64,000 bases of DNA, taken from contig OZ020485.1 in assembly GCA_963971405.1 (NCBI GenBank), positions 18,137,065 through 18,201,064 on the forward strand. The letters are read 5' to 3'. The stretch comes from Psococerastis gibbosa (lineage: Eukaryota; Arthropoda; Insecta; Psocodea; Psocidae). Every line of letters begins with the position of its first letter. Position 1 is the stretch's first letter. Shown here in pieces: positions 1-10,769 of the stretch. The position numbers were made by a program, and so were the translations under genes. A model generated the notes under the pieces. It was not told the origin of the DNA. It saw nothing but the letters and a program-made list of their open reading frames with translations, and ran no database searches.

Positions 1-165
1 GTCTCTAATAACGGTACAATTTGCAGGCGCCGCGGTCAACGGGTGAGGTTGTCCCAGAGAAAAGGCTTCAAGGATGCGCGGGGATGGACTTCTGACGACG
101 GCGATGATGACTCCGGATCTAACTCGTCGGTAACGTTGGTCGTGGACTACATGGCCGCGGGGTGA
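1..165 (+). CDS. candidate terminal coding exon, unidentified gene (partial)
   Basis: An open frame runs from base 1 to a TGA at 163-165. A possible splice acceptor (TTTGCAG) ends at 26, so the exon may begin at 27. The encoded tail is about 46-54 residues. It has a basic stretch (CRRRGQRVRLSQRK), an acidic Asp/Ser/Gly cluster (SDDGDDDSGSNSS) and a hydrophobic end (VTLVVDYMAAG). The stretch is clearly more GC-rich than the AT-rich DNA after it, as expected for a real exon. The protein family is not recognised. It could be the last exon of a plus-strand gene lying mostly upstream of the window; a chance GC-rich open frame is the alternative. Confidence 0.4.
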   Translation, partial: VSNNGTICRRRGQRVRLSQRKGFKDARGWTSDDGDDDSGSNSSVTLVVDYMAAG

Positions 166-1340
166 AGACTTCTTTACCTCTTGCTCTAGTCAGACTGAAA
201 AGAAAATCAGAAAGGTTTTAAATTACCTATCATCTCCTTTCTTACTTCAAAAGTTTCCCATTCATCCCACTTTCCTATAGAATTGCCTCTTTTGATTGCG
301 TAGGCGATTTCCAAATACATATATCGCCCAAATTTAATTTGTAAAGAATCCTCGCTCTGACTGTTGATTGGTTGGCTTCCGTAGAGCATTCATTCCCGCC
401 ACAAATAATGTTAGAATTTCCAGATTTACACACTTCCATTTTTTATTTAATTTATTTAACTAAGTCAAGTTTCACAGGGAAAATAGACCATAGAGCTATC
501 AATAAATTAAATTTTTTATCTAGAATTAAAAAACGACAAATCAAAAAACGCAAATTGGGCTAAAGGCCTGAGGGCTTGTAGAATGCAGATTATTTACTTT
601 CTGATCATTGCCTTAAGTAAGCTACCTCTTTGGGTTAGGAGGACTAGGCTAAGATGTGGTGTAAAATTTTTACTATTTATGTCGAGCTTGGAACCGTTCG
701 GCTTTCGGCATAATGGACTAACCTTGGGCATTTTGGCCATTTATCCTGGTGTCTTTTTCAAGCGAAAAAAAATGTAATTAAGATAAGCTTGCTGTCAATT
801 TTTTTGTTTTATTAATATTTAGCCGCGGAATGTACTGTGGTTTGGTAAAATATACACCAGGGACATTTTAAATTAATCAATTTTAAACATATTTCTTAAA
901 AATGGCTCCTAAAAATGTATTTTAAAATAAAAGTTCGGCTAAGGGGCAAAAAAAGTATAGTCATAAAAAGGACGAATTGTTCGGATCTTCAACTACTGCT
1001 CCAATGGCAATACGTTAAATTTATAGAAGAATTTTCCTAAAACTACATACAGTATACGATAGTATCGTATATAGCTTACCTTATTGTCCCGACCGTCGTA
1101 TCAAGTCCAAGAAAAAGAGTCATGACGAACCGATGAGAAACTAGGCATGTAGGCTAGTAAAAGATCCTGTCTTGATCAATACTCGACATATTTTGTGCTC
1201 AGAATCATGCCCATGAGTTGTCTCGTTATAATACATTATTTTAGACAGCTTCGCGCAGCCTCGTCTCGCATCTTTCTGAAAATTGAAGTAGAAATTAATT
1301 ATGTAAAAAAATGGAACTCAAAAACTACGTTACCCTACTG
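166..1340. other. AT-rich intergenic DNA, nothing recognised
   Basis: Short open frames only, with no domain motif, no splice-signal context and no repeat matched elsewhere in the window. Confidence 0.5.
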
Positions 1341-1345
1341 CAGGC

Positions 1346-1475
1346 CTACTATGGCGATTATTTTTTAATTTGGGATTATAAATGTAAACAAGGTAATTTA
1401 TGAATGGAATGTGATATTCAAAATTGTCCTGTTCATATTTTTAACCCCAAGTTAATACTAAACGGCATAAACGCA
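1346..1475 (-). repeat. short dispersed MITE-like repeat, copy 1
   Basis: About 125 bp matching the reverse complement of 45688-45801. Shared blocks include TATTCAAAATTG, ACTAAACGGCATA and CCTACTATGGCGATTATT. A third piece of the family lies inside the hAT element at 58585-59014 (about 58725-58800). No transposase is encoded and the superfamily is unknown. Confidence 0.5.
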
Positions 1476-1659
1476 GTTAATCAAAGAGAAATGGAAATGG
1501 AAGATAGTCCAAAGGGCGGAGTCCCGTACTGGCCCCCTTTTAAAATAAAAAATATATAATATTATCATGATATGTGCTGGATATAAATAATCGTTACCGT
1601 TCGTGGTAACAGTCTAACAGACCAATTTCTCTCCAGATTTTATGAGATTTTAACAGTAT

Positions 1660-2355
1660 TCATGCGGATGTTAATTGCATCTGCAGCTTTTGATTGTGCT
1701 AACATACAACTATTGCTTGACAAACGATACTGCATTGGTGCAAGACGACTCCCGCATAATTTACTGCAATCTTATCTCACAGACCGTAGCCGATTTGTAG
1801 AAACCTACGGCAGCCTAACTAAAGATAATATTAACCGTGCAGTTGGAGGACACATATTAACGAACAACCGACGCCTATGGTCTATAGGGGCCATTAACGC
1901 TATTTTTCACTCGGAATAAACTGCAACAATAGGGCTCTGTTTTATCCCCAATTTTGTACCTCATTTATGTCAATGATATGTTCAACATAATTTCACAAAG
2001 ATCTTCTATTCCCATTTCCCCGATGACTTCTACATTGGCTACAGCGCCAGCAGTTACTGCATCTCCAGACAATATAAAAGTGGAACTGGCCCCGACTAAT
2101 AAGAGTAAGTTCTTTTGGAATTTTTTACCCCAAACCTTCAAAGAACAACCCTACAAGCAATTTAAATCCACACTCACAAGTGTTTCTTATCCAAAATGTT
2201 TTTTATATCATTTAGAATAGAATTTGTAACTGAAAGAATACTGTAACTGTAATTTGTAACGCAATTTCTTGTATACTGTGAATGGGATGAGCTAGGTCAC
2301 TCATTTAATTTATACAATAAAAATATAGGTGATTATTATTATTAAATTTTATAGG
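1660..2355 (+). pseudogene. non-LTR retrotransposon remnant (reverse transcriptase and 3' end)
   Basis: The frame at 1662-1919 reads like the middle of a LINE reverse transcriptase: AAFDCANIQLLLDK is the block around the first catalytic Asp and SYLTDRSRFVE follows it. The frame then shifts; 1954-2220 resumes with LIYVNDMFN and ends with a typical LINE tail (NFLPQTFKEQPYKQFKSTL). The YADD region between is deleted or scrambled, so the copy is dead. After the stop there is an AT-rich 3' UTR with AATAAA near 2318 and an ATT trinucleotide tail (2332-2345), as in CR1/L2-like LINEs. Assignment as a LINE is firm; the clade is a guess. Confidence 0.7.
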
Positions 2356-2754
2356 CTGTTAGCACTTACCTTGGCCCCTTCGGGGCTGGTTCTTTGGCCT
2401 TGCCAGCAGTTTTTTTTTAGCGATGGCCTGACGGCAGGAATGACGCATGTTGATTTCGATTAGACCCGTTATCAGCTGTTGCTGAAGTAGGTCTACTCGC
2501 CGGCGCCTCTCGCCCTTTTCGTTGATCGTGTACAGCCACTTCATGACTTGAGGCATACATTGAAACGACTATTCCAGAAGTACCACTTGATAGCCACTGC
2601 CCACCACCATACCGGTTTATGGCGTTCCATCCCTGAAAAAACATAGTTTCACATTAAAAACAAAAAATTCAAATAACAAAGTGCATTAACAAAATCAAAT
2701 TTCACAATAAGTATCCATGGCAGACCAATAAATAATAATAAACTTCGATGGCCA

Positions 2755-2915
2755 GGTGGACACGTGCTTGAACTTGTGCGAGTCGTTACACGCCATGCGA
2801 TCGGAGACGTGTCGTAACTCAACACGGGTAATAACCTACAGAGGCGATTGAAGAGGTCAATCGGATACATTCATTAAATTGTTTGTATGCGATTAACCTT
2901 TTTTTAAAGAAAAAA
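2755..2915 (+). repeat. dispersed repeat (copies at 38.6 kb and 33.0 kb)
   Basis: Ends with the block TACATTCATTAAATTGTTTG and a run of A. A close copy is at 38625-38780 in the same orientation, and a diverged reverse copy lies at about 33005-33065. It directly precedes the truncated LINE at 2919, so that LINE may have inserted at its A-rich end. Confidence 0.5.
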
Positions 2916-2918
2916 AAA

Positions 2919-4628
2919 AGATCCAGACTAAATGAGGTGGGAGTGTACGCACAAGGATATGCGGATGATTTGGTCATTGTGATTAGGGGTAAGTCCATGA
3001 GGGTCATAACCGAGCTAATGCAAATGGCTTTTTCTGAAGTAGAAAAATGGTGCAAGGCTGAAAATCTGAGCATCAACCCATCCAAAATCTCGATGGTACC
3101 ATTTACTCGAAAGAGGAATCTTGATGTGGGAAAGCTGCCTAAGCTTTTCAATCAAGTTGTAAAACTGGGGACGGAGGTTAAGTATCTAGGGGTTAACCTA
3201 GACAAAGGACTTACCTGGAATCCCCATATTACAAAAACTATTAACCGAGCTAAACAATTAATTTATGTTTGCAGACGGGCAATAGGCACAACATGGGGAA
3301 TCAGGCCTAAAATGGCAATGTGGATTTACACAATGGTCACTAGGCCGGTGATTACCTACGGAAGTGTAGTTTGGTGGACCAAGACTAAACAGGTCACAGT
3401 GACAACCAAGTTGAATGGGCTCCAGAGGCTGGCCTGCCTCTGTATCACAGGAGCAATGTCAACTTCACCAGGGGATGTCCTGAATATTTTATTGAACCTG
3501 CCAACCCTGGGAGTCTTCATTGAAGCACAGGCCAGGATGGGCGCCTATAGATTGGAGCTGGAAGGCTGCTGGAGAAGCAAAAGGTCAGGCCACTCCAATA
3601 TTACCAAAAGCATATCGGAAGACACGCTTTTAATGCCGTCAGACCGAATGACACCCCTGCTCTCATTCAGCAAACCATTTAACACTAGAATTCCAGCTAG
3701 AGAAGAATGGAATGCTGAAGAACATCAAACAGGGGACAATGACCTAGTCTGGTATACAGATGGGTCGAAAATGGAAAATGGGGCTGGAGGAGGAGTCTAT
3801 GGGGAAACTGTAGACAAATCCATAGTCCTAAGCCTCGGCAAATATGCTACAGTCTTTCAGGCTGAGGTAGGGGCCATTATAAAATGCCTAGAGGAGTGTA
3901 TGGAAATGGAATGCAAGGGCAAAACCATTATTATCTTTACAGACTCGCAGGCAGCGATTAAGGCTGTGGGGGCTATAAAGATCACATCAAAAATGGTGTG
4001 GCACTGCACCAACCTCCTAATAAAGGTGTGTCGGGAAAACTCAGTCTCGCTGATTTGGGTCCCGGCGCACTCGAACTTTGATGGGAATGAAAGAGCCGAC
4101 GAGCTGGCTCGAAAAGGTGCAGAAACGCCATTCATTGGTGCAGAACCTAAGTACGGGATGGCTTATTGCCAGGTCCGTACTTCTGTACAAAAATGGGTGC
4201 AGAAAAAAACTGCAGAGGAATGGAAGAAAGTCCCGGAAAGCAGATTTGCTAAGAAGGTTATTCCGGGTCCTAGTAAAAAGCTCACCGATCAGCTTCTCTC
4301 TTTAAGTAGAGAGCAAGCTAGAAGGGTGGTTGGCACGCTTACGGGCCACGGCCACTTCAACAAACACATGCATAGGGTTGGCGTGAAAAACGACAGTAGA
4401 TGCAGACTGTGTGAAGTTGAAGAAGAAACAGCTGAACACATTCTCTTTGAATGTGAAGCGCTGGGACAAACTCGATATCAAGCTCTTGGCCACCCTAGGT
4501 CTGAAGAGGAAACCATCCGATCTAATCCCATCACAAAAACACTAGAATTCATCAAAAAGACTGGTGTTATAAGATGGGCGCAGACGGCAAACGTGGAAGC
4601 AAAAGACCTTCTAGGTCGACGCTTATAG
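2919..4628 (+). CDS. LINE polyprotein C-terminal part: RT thumb, RNase H, zinc knuckle
   Basis: An open frame of 569 codons; the frame stays open upstream to 2883 but that part belongs to the preceding repeat. Numbering from the first Met at 2883, the RT catalytic box YADD is at residues 26-29, followed by the thumb (EVKYLGVNLDKGLTWNPHI, 98-116). RNase H spans about 287-412, with Asp293 (YTDGS), Glu328 (FQAEVG), Asp354 (FTDSQ), His396 (VPAHS) and Asp406 (RADELA), so its active site looks complete. A C-terminal CCHC motif has Cys507, Cys510, His519 and Cys524. The endonuclease and RT fingers are absent, so the copy cannot retrotranspose by itself. No stop or frameshift is present. Confidence 0.9.
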   Translation, partial: RSRLNEVGVYAQGYADDLVIVIRGKSMRVITELMQMAFSEVEKWCKAENLSINPSKISMVPFTRKRNLDVGKLPKLFNQVVKLGTEVKYLGVNLDKGLTWNPHITKTINRAKQLIYVCRRAIGTTWGIRPKMAMWIYTMVTRPVITYGSVVWWTKTKQVTVTTKLNGLQRLACLCITGAMSTSPGDVLNILLNLPTLGVFIEAQARMGAYRLELEGCWRSKRSGHSNITKSISEDTLLMPSDRMTPLLSFSKPFNTRIPAREEWNAEEHQTGDNDLVWYTDGSKMENGAGGGVYGETVDKSIVLSLGKYATVFQAEVGAIIKCLEECMEMECKGKTIIIFTDSQAAIKAVGAIKITSKMVWHCTNLLIKVCRENSVSLIWVPAHSNFDGNERADELARKGAETPFIGAEPKYGMAYCQVRTSVQKWVQKKTAEEWKKVPESRFAKKVIPGPSKKLTDQLLSLSREQARRVVGTLTGHGHFNKHMHRVGVKNDSRCRLCEVEEETAEHILFECEALGQTRYQALGHPRSEEETIRSNPITKTLEFIKKTGVIRWAQTANVEAKDLLGRRL

Positions 4629-4681
4629 GAACTCAAATGAGTAGACCCCACGAAGGAAAAAAAAAAAAAAAAAAAAAAAAA
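2919..4681 (+). mobile_element. 5'-truncated I-group LINE with poly(A) tail
   Basis: Runs from an abrupt junction after an A-rich run (about 2905-2918) to a poly(A) stretch ending at 4681. The 5' part (endonuclease and most of the reverse transcriptase) is missing, as expected for incomplete target-primed reverse transcription. The remaining frame is uninterrupted, which suggests a fairly recent insertion. An RNase H domain after the reverse transcriptase places it in the RNase H-bearing (I/R1/Nimb-like) non-LTR lineages. Confidence 0.85.
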
Positions 4682-5134
4682 TTATAGTAACAAATAATAA
4701 TAATAATAAATGTCTCATCCTTTATAAGAAATACTCTACATTTTGGTAAAATTATGATGTGTCCGTCACACCGACTATCGGCAGTTTTTGATCTCCTTTC
4801 TCCCGACTCGTTCGCTCTCCGTTAATTCTTGTAATAATGCAATTTGGATAGGCTAATTTTTGGACTATTGATTCCTTTTTACATAAATTAATATAGTAGT
4901 TTTCATTAATGTGAAGAAAAAACACTAGGTTGATTCCCCTTGATGGTTTTGTTCTAGGAACAAAAAATGAAATTATTGATTGCTCAAAAGCAAAAGTAAT
5001 TGCTGCAAAAGCTCAAATCGCTTGAAAATAACAAAAAAAGTAATTTTTGATGATCCTTCAGCGGGCCTACTTTGGCGTTTAGTATTGACTTATTCTTTGG
5101 GGTAAATATGTTAACTATTATGGATAATTTACAC

Positions 5135-5260
5135 CTCAACGCATTGCATACCATGCCATTATTATTGTGTGGCAATATATTTATGTATATCGTATATGCT
5201 TGTTCTAGGCAATGGAATCAATTCAGTCCTTTAGATGAGGGAAAATTCGAGGATTTATAG
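5135..5260 (+). repeat. dispersed repeat pair with 11785-11925
   Basis: Shares diverged blocks with 11785-11925 (AATGCATACCATATCATTATTATTG-like start, later GGGAAAATC). No coding content; the family is not recognised. Confidence 0.35.
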
Positions 5261-5360
5261 GACAATTAGTATTCTCCATGGAGCTACTCATAATCATCAT
5301 ACAGTACACACCTACAGTAATTTTTTAAAAGAAAAAAGTATTATTTAAACAGGAAAGCAT

Positions 5361-5503
5361 ACCTACTAATAAAAATAATAAAAAACAACTTTGCATTAAT
5401 TCCACTAATTATACTTATTATTATTATAATATATTGTGACAGCATAAATGTAATTAGTGGAATTAGTGCAAAGTTGATTTTATTATTGTCATTAGTAATG
5501 TAC
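5361..5503. repeat. palindromic MITE-like element
   Basis: Two inverted arms of about 55-60 bp (5361-5418 and 5440-5503) share AACTTTGCATTAATTCCACT and its complement. Such near-perfect palindromes without genes are typical of miniature inverted-repeat transposons. No target duplication was found. Confidence 0.6.
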
Positions 5504-5889
5504 CATTTCCACGAAGTCACAGGAGAAACTCTTACATGGAAAGCATACGTTGATAAATCGACACAGATGAATTTTTCTCGATTTGGCGACTCCAATGCCG
5601 GGATCCTAAACTGGAATTCAGCTGTATAGCAGGCTATAATACGTGCCAGCAGACATTATGAAGTTACAATTCGTTTCTTTAACTGCTGTCCATAAGTCTA
5701 AAGGTTATGAAAATATTTTTTTATTGTGGCTTACCTTTATCAGAAATTGGCATAAATTGTAGAAGCAGCACCCATATGCTTCTTCCAATGGCAAGGAGCT
5801 CGGACAAAGTCACAGGAACCAAGCAGCACACGCAATTGGCAGATAAAATAGAAACCCAGCGCCATAATATACGGTAGGCGTGTCATAAT

Positions 5890-6060
5890 GCCAGCATGAC
5901 AGGAAACGACTGCAGCGACAACCAGGACACCGCTGGAAGGACGAATTAGAAGCCGACCTCCAAAAAGATTTGAGTCCGTACATGGTGGAGCGATGTTCAA
6001 GAGTTGGCTCATCAAATGCTGTTCAGCCGGAAGTTAAGCGTGTGTGCCTGAAAAAATAAA
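5890..6060 (+). pseudogene. LINE ORF C-terminal fragment
   Basis: One frame reads QPGHRWKDELEADLQKDLSP, like the arginine/tryptophan-rich C-terminus of non-LTR retrotransposon proteins, and AATAAA follows at about 6054. A similar nucleotide block (CCGGAAGGACGAATTA...GGAGTCCGTA) occurs at 51938-52000 at the end of another LINE. Short and isolated, hence tentative. Confidence 0.4.
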
Positions 6061-7073
6061 ATGTATTAAATTATAATAGGCCTAATCAATAACTAAATTA
6101 TTGCAGGAAAATTGTAGGTATAGTACTTCACTCGTAACAAGTGTAGCACCAGGATGGCTTCATTTCCAGCATATAGTAACAAACCTTTCTAAAAAAAAAA
6201 AATTGGTTCGCCATTATTTTTACTTGGCTACCTTTTAAAAGCACATAGGCATTATTATTAAGGCATCTAGATTTCAAAATATTTTATACAAAAGGAATAG
6301 CCGTGCATTTTTGACGAAATTGGTTAAAGACATACACAGCCGTAATGACACGAATTAATTGAGAATCAGATAAAAATGTTATTAACAATAACAAAGCAGT
6401 ATGTTTTATAAGGTAAAGGTATATAATACACAGTTACCTACGCATGTTTAAAACCGCGAACATGGGACTTGGTCAAACTTGGGGATGCTTGTTATATACA
6501 CATTGTATTGTGTCAATGGTAACTGGTAAGTGGTAAGCTGTCTCAGCTTGCCCAATGCATGTAGCCAATGTGGGTTGACAACGAGAGCATGTACCGCCCT
6601 AATTCATAAAAAAACAATACGGTAGAGCAAATGTTCAATGGGTCACCAAAGTCTGTTGATTGGATGCTTCGAGAACTTGCAATGTTTACCGTACGTGAAC
6701 AAGTTTTTATTGATACGATGGTTTTCATTTTTAAAATTATGAACCAGTTACTACCCGAGTACCTACTGGTACCTACGCTCAACAATAACTACATTTGGTG
6801 AAATTAACACTTATTCTACTAGAAATGTTGGCGACGGCGTGTTGGTGCTGCAGACGTCGGAATTTTTAAGGAAGAGCATATTCCAAGACGGTCCATCCAA
6901 ATATAATTCTCTTCGAAGGGATATCAAATTGACTTCATCCTTGTTGAAATTAAAAAAAAAAAAAAAAAAAAAAATATTTACAAGAGGATGTGCGAAGTGG
7001 TTTACTCGATAAGTGGGATGGCTTAATAGTGAAAGTGGTTGTTTTTTATTAGCATTCTTGCTATTTCTCCAAA

Positions 7074-7105
<32 letters not shown>

Positions 7106-7560
7106 GGGCCTACTATAGGTCTACGCAAAAAAAATGAACGTATTGCACAATTAAAGAAATTAAATAAATAAAGGCCTAGGCACTTGTGTAAGACCTCACG
7201 GTTTTCATTATATAGCCTAATTAGGCTAGCATACAAGCTATTCGTGCGTGTGAAACAGTTTATTTAAAAAGAAGATAGGTAGGCGAAGAAAGTCGAGTGT
7301 ACAACTTCAGCTGCAGTACAGCGGGAGCAGACATTTATTCGAGGCGTTTAGACCAAGAGGTTGTTCAAATAAGCCTTTGGCTACCAAGCAACAACACAAC
7401 AACAAGTCTAGGTATGGCTCTATCCATAAAAAAATCATAAAGAAACAATATTAATAATTCGTATAGGTAAATCAAACTTACGAAAAGTTGAAGTAGGTAT
7501 CTCAGCTCATAGGGTCGTAATAGGCATCGATAAGTATTCGACACAACACGCGAAATAGGT
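6061..7560. other. intergenic DNA with simple repeats
   Basis: No gene seen. A poly(A) run lies at 6951-6975 and an (ACT)n microsatellite at 7074-7106; these create a poly-Ser minus-strand open frame that is not a gene. Confidence 0.5.
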
Positions 7561-7589
7561 CAATAGCACAGTGGCACACACACTGAATA

Positions 7590-7775
7590 ACTGAATTATT
7601 GTGAAGCCGTGAAGGTGGCGGGCGCGGACATTGAGCCGTGCGCCGTCGGCCGTCCGCTTAGGGTAGAAGCCTGCAGGTGAATGACCGTCGACCGAGCCGA
7701 GGGCCCGGCGCCCGCCCGAGTCAACGAGAGGGAGAGAGAACTCCTGTCTAGTCACCCGACCAATCAAAACCATCC
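7590..7775. promoter_or_regulatory. GC-rich, CpG-rich island, possible promoter or first exon
   Basis: This stretch is strikingly rich in G, C and CpG (GGCGGGCGCGG, CCGTCGGCCGTCCG, GGCCCGGCGCCCGCC) within AT-rich surroundings. A CCAAT motif (GACCAATC) follows at 7760-7767. The minus strand carries an 88-codon open frame over the island (7507-7773) without recognised domains. It could be a host promoter/first exon or the GC-rich end of a transposon. Confidence 0.3.
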
Positions 7776-7861
7776 CTTCAAGGCCACGCTACTATGAGAC
7801 ATGCGTATGTCTGCACTCGGCGGGCTATGCTGTGTTGCCCCTTGCCAGACAGTAGAGACAG

Positions 7862-8295
7862 TAGCGGATCCAGCTATGGGGGCTAATGGGACTGAAGCAC
7901 GCTCCCCCCCCCCCCCCCTTCTCTTACCCAACTTACACTAGATAAAACGCACTTTCATATTTTTTCACACATTTTCAGTTTTCACATATTTTTCATTTCT
8001 AATCTCTAAATAAAGCTAAGAACCAATTTTTACTTATAAAAACATGCTACCATGGGCGCAGAGCGTTTGAATGGCCTAGCGTCGCTATACCTTCATAAAG
8101 ATATATCGAAGTAACGGCGGAGGAATCTACAACGAGTACGCAGTGAAGCATCCGCGCAGAATGCAATTGGCATTCGAATAGCATAATAGTTTGTATTGTA
8201 CTCCATACTTACTCTATCATAGACCAACTGACTATAGGCTTTCTAGGCCATTAGTTCAGCCCCCCCCCTCTAAAAATTTCTAGATCCGCTAGTGT
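7862..8295. mobile_element. MITE with GCGGATC-type terminal repeats
   Basis: Ends read AGTAGCGGATCCAG on the left and CTAGATCCGCTAGT on the right, with C-runs just inside. The same GGCGGATC-type ends occur at 43534, 48935 and 59578, where 8-bp target duplications indicate a hAT-like family. No target duplication is visible here. The ~430-bp interior has no open frame of note. Confidence 0.5.
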
Positions 8296-8944
8296 TGCAA
8301 GATGGAAAAAAATACGTTACCAGCATTGGAATAATGAATAAAATATAAATGAATAAATACTGAATTTTGTTTAATTACTAAATCCACCTAGTGGTCATAA
8401 GGTCAGTCTGCCAGATTTAATTGTCAAAAAACCGGGAGGTTTCAGTTTGGCACATAACAGTGGGGTAGTCAGAATTTTTATTTGGGGGACGGTACAGCAT
8501 AAAGGCGTCAATAAAGGCACTCTTACACGTTATAAATGAAATTGGAGGATATGAATTACACTCAAAATAGGGAGGGCTGATAACCTCATGGATCAAAGGG
8601 ACTACATCCTTGATTAAGGCTACAACTGTACGCCTGTAGGTACATCTCCGAAATTTAATAAAATAGTAGCCTATCTTTTTGTGGATTGCTTTACTGCCTT
8701 GGGTGCTAGGTTAACATACCTAACACGGGGCCCGGACACCTTTGCCAGTTGCCACATACTGTATAACGAGCCTATGCGGCTGGACCATAGTTACCTACAG
8801 TAGTTAATCATTAATTGACTATAAATTACTGCTAGGCGATTAATAGACCTACTAAAACCGACATATAGCATATAACTAGGCTTGAAGTATCCCAAACTAG
8901 TTGAAGCTCCATTAATAAAAACCTGGATTGGAGAGAGACTCGGT

Positions 8945-9141
8945 AAGTTACATGGTCGGATACGGGGGGAGGGGGGGGGGTGCAGCTACCCTGCCCGCCC
9001 AAAAACATTTTTGTAAATCTATAGTAAATTAATTTATTGCGCTCTGATTTAATCAATCCTACATAATTTATGTTTTTCCCATTTTGACCCACAATTACCC
9101 CCCCCCCCTCTCCTCCCGCCGCCATTGGGCTGGATGCGCCC
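8945..9141. mobile_element. hAT-like MITE, relative of 48935-49105, left end degraded
   Basis: The interior (TAAATCTATAGTAAATTAAT, then CCACAATTACCCCCCC) aligns with that of the element at 48935-49105. The right end reads CTGGATGCGCCCCTG. The left end has a GGATACGGGG block but no clean terminus, so boundaries are approximate. Confidence 0.5.
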
Positions 9142-9284
9142 CTGGTTAGTTAGGTGCCTATTAAAAAATGTTCGTTTGATTCTTTTGATCCTAGCAAGCA
9201 TCAAAACAATCAAACAAAGAGTCATTTAAAGTAGATTAATTATTATTGCGTAACTCGTTCAGTTAAATAGGCCTACTTATATAA

Positions 9285-9465
9285 ATTGTAGAGTAGTGGT
9301 ACGGACTCAGACTTTCACCCGAAAGGTTGTTGGTTCGAGTGATCGAGTACCACATTTTCTGGTCATGCTTCAGAGGGCATGTAAAGCAGGCGATCCCGCT
9401 TTCCTAATTCCGCTAGCTTGGCTCAGTACTATAACGAAAAAGATCTATTTACTTATTTATATAGC
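9285..9465 (+). repeat. tRNA-derived SINE, copy 1
   Basis: Contains the block GACTTTCACCCGAAAGG followed by a B-box-like GGTTGTTGGTTCGAG, as in tRNA-derived SINE heads. The anticodon-arm-like CTTTCACC resembles tRNA-Glu. Related copies are at 44832-45020 (minus), 47107-47330 and 47748-47915. The tail is AT-rich. Confidence 0.75.
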
Positions 9466-9479
9466 AAACTTCTTGGAAT

Positions 9480-10100
9480 AGTTTGAACGGGAGAGTACCG
9501 CTTTCATTTCAACTAGTATGTTCCCCAGTCGGCCCTGTCCCTTGTCCACCGTCATTCGGGACACTAAAATGTCCCGTTTTCCCGACAAAACCAAATAAAT
9601 TATCTATGAAAGTAAAATAATATGCCAAACAATAATAAAAGAACCGGTCCGAGTTTACTCGAACATGCTTTCCAATTTAGGTAAATAATTTTCCTACGGT
9701 TAAATTTCGAATATCTCGGGGGGGGGGGGGGGTGTCCACCTGACGTCACTGGAGGTGAGGCAACCTCAATATGTTTAAAACACATTACAACACAGTAATA
9801 ATGGCAGGGCAGGCAATGCATTTCAGCGTGAAGTTTCTATCATTTAAAAAAAAAAAAATGTTTGCGCAAACGCATATAGGTTTTTGGGAAAGCCAACTGT
9901 CCGGTTTCGTTACTCAACTTAACACCTAAAACATGCCTGAAGGTAGAAATCATCGATAGAAAAGTTTCGCAGAAATATTATTTTTCAGTCATTTTTCATT
10001 AAAATTAAGTTATTTTTATTTTTTTACCCCCAGAAGCAAACTATCAAGGGGTAAACGACCCCCCGCATTTTATCAACATTAAGAACGACTAGAATATATG
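9480..10100. other. intergenic DNA
   Basis: No gene seen. A G-run of about 15 bases lies near 9718-9732. The remainder is AT-rich and unmatched. Confidence 0.4.
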
Positions 10101-10104
10101 TGAA

Positions 10105-10302
10105 TTTAAAAGAAATCGTTGGAGCCGTTTTTGAGAAATGATTTTTTTTGACGTTTTTTTGGAGTTTCTTGAGAATGAAACCCCCCCCCCCCAAATTGAG
10201 TTAGCCCCAAATAAAAAAAAATGGTCTCGAGGTATGATTTTTGTGAACCTACATGCCGAATTTCATCAAAATCGACCGAGTAGTTTGCCTGGAAATCGAT
10301 GC

Positions 10303-10333
<31 letters not shown>

Positions 10334-10460
10334 TTTCGTAAAAACCACTTTTTTGGGTTCCTGGGACCTGAAAACGTGTAAATCCGTTGAAATCTCGGAA
10401 TCGAAAATTTCGACCATCACAAAGCTTTCGTTATACTACGTATCAATTGGAAAGCAAAAA
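10105..10460 (+). repeat. dispersed repeat with (CAGA)n microsatellite
   Basis: The repeat contains CCGAATTTCATCAAAATCGA, then a (CAGA)n array at 10303-10333, then GGTTCCTGGGACCTGAAAAC and CGAAAATTTCGACCATCACA. Reverse copies or fragments are at 48215-48480, 11325-11375 and 51846-51880. Similar consensus phrases followed by ACAG microsatellites are widespread in arthropod genomes. Non-coding; open frames on either strand are incidental. Confidence 0.6.
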
Positions 10461-10769
10461 TATCTGACTCCGGCTGGAGGAAGTTTTTGATGATGATGCG
10501 AACTGGCAACCCTGCCTGCCAGTGGCAGGTGCAGCGAGCTCCCGCCGGCTAGAGAAGTGGACATTCCCCTTGGCATGTTTCAACAGGTTATCTTTCGTAG
10601 TCGCCTTCAGTCTTCAATATTAAATTTAATTGCATTCAATTCTTGAATCTTTCAGATTGGGCTAAAATAGAAATACCTTCTGGCACTGGGCGCAATAAAT
10701 TTCCCCGCTTTGTTAAGCATAGATCATCATAAAATATTCCCCTGTGTAGTATTGTTACATGGCTTAGTA

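Noticed and set aside
2370-2640. Minus-strand exon with acceptor TTTTTTCAG near 2634 and donor AAG/GTAAGTGC near 2370
   Set aside because: The two long frames disagree: the one open through the donor has a stop soon after the acceptor, and the one open from the acceptor ends before the donor. No domain recognised.
6811-7236. 141-codon minus-strand frame
   Set aside because: Passes through poly(A), poly-Ser from an ACT microsatellite, and poly-Phe; composition is that of simple repeats.
9285-9465. Possible tRNA gene (B-box GGTTCGAG)
   Set aside because: The same sequence recurs at 44.9, 47.1 and 47.8 kb with a non-tRNA body and A/T-rich tail, and no complete cloverleaf with an acceptor stem could be drawn; it is a SINE.
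10303-10333. CRISPR-like or tandem array
   Set aside because: Simple (CAGA)n microsatellite; no spacers, and the window is eukaryotic.
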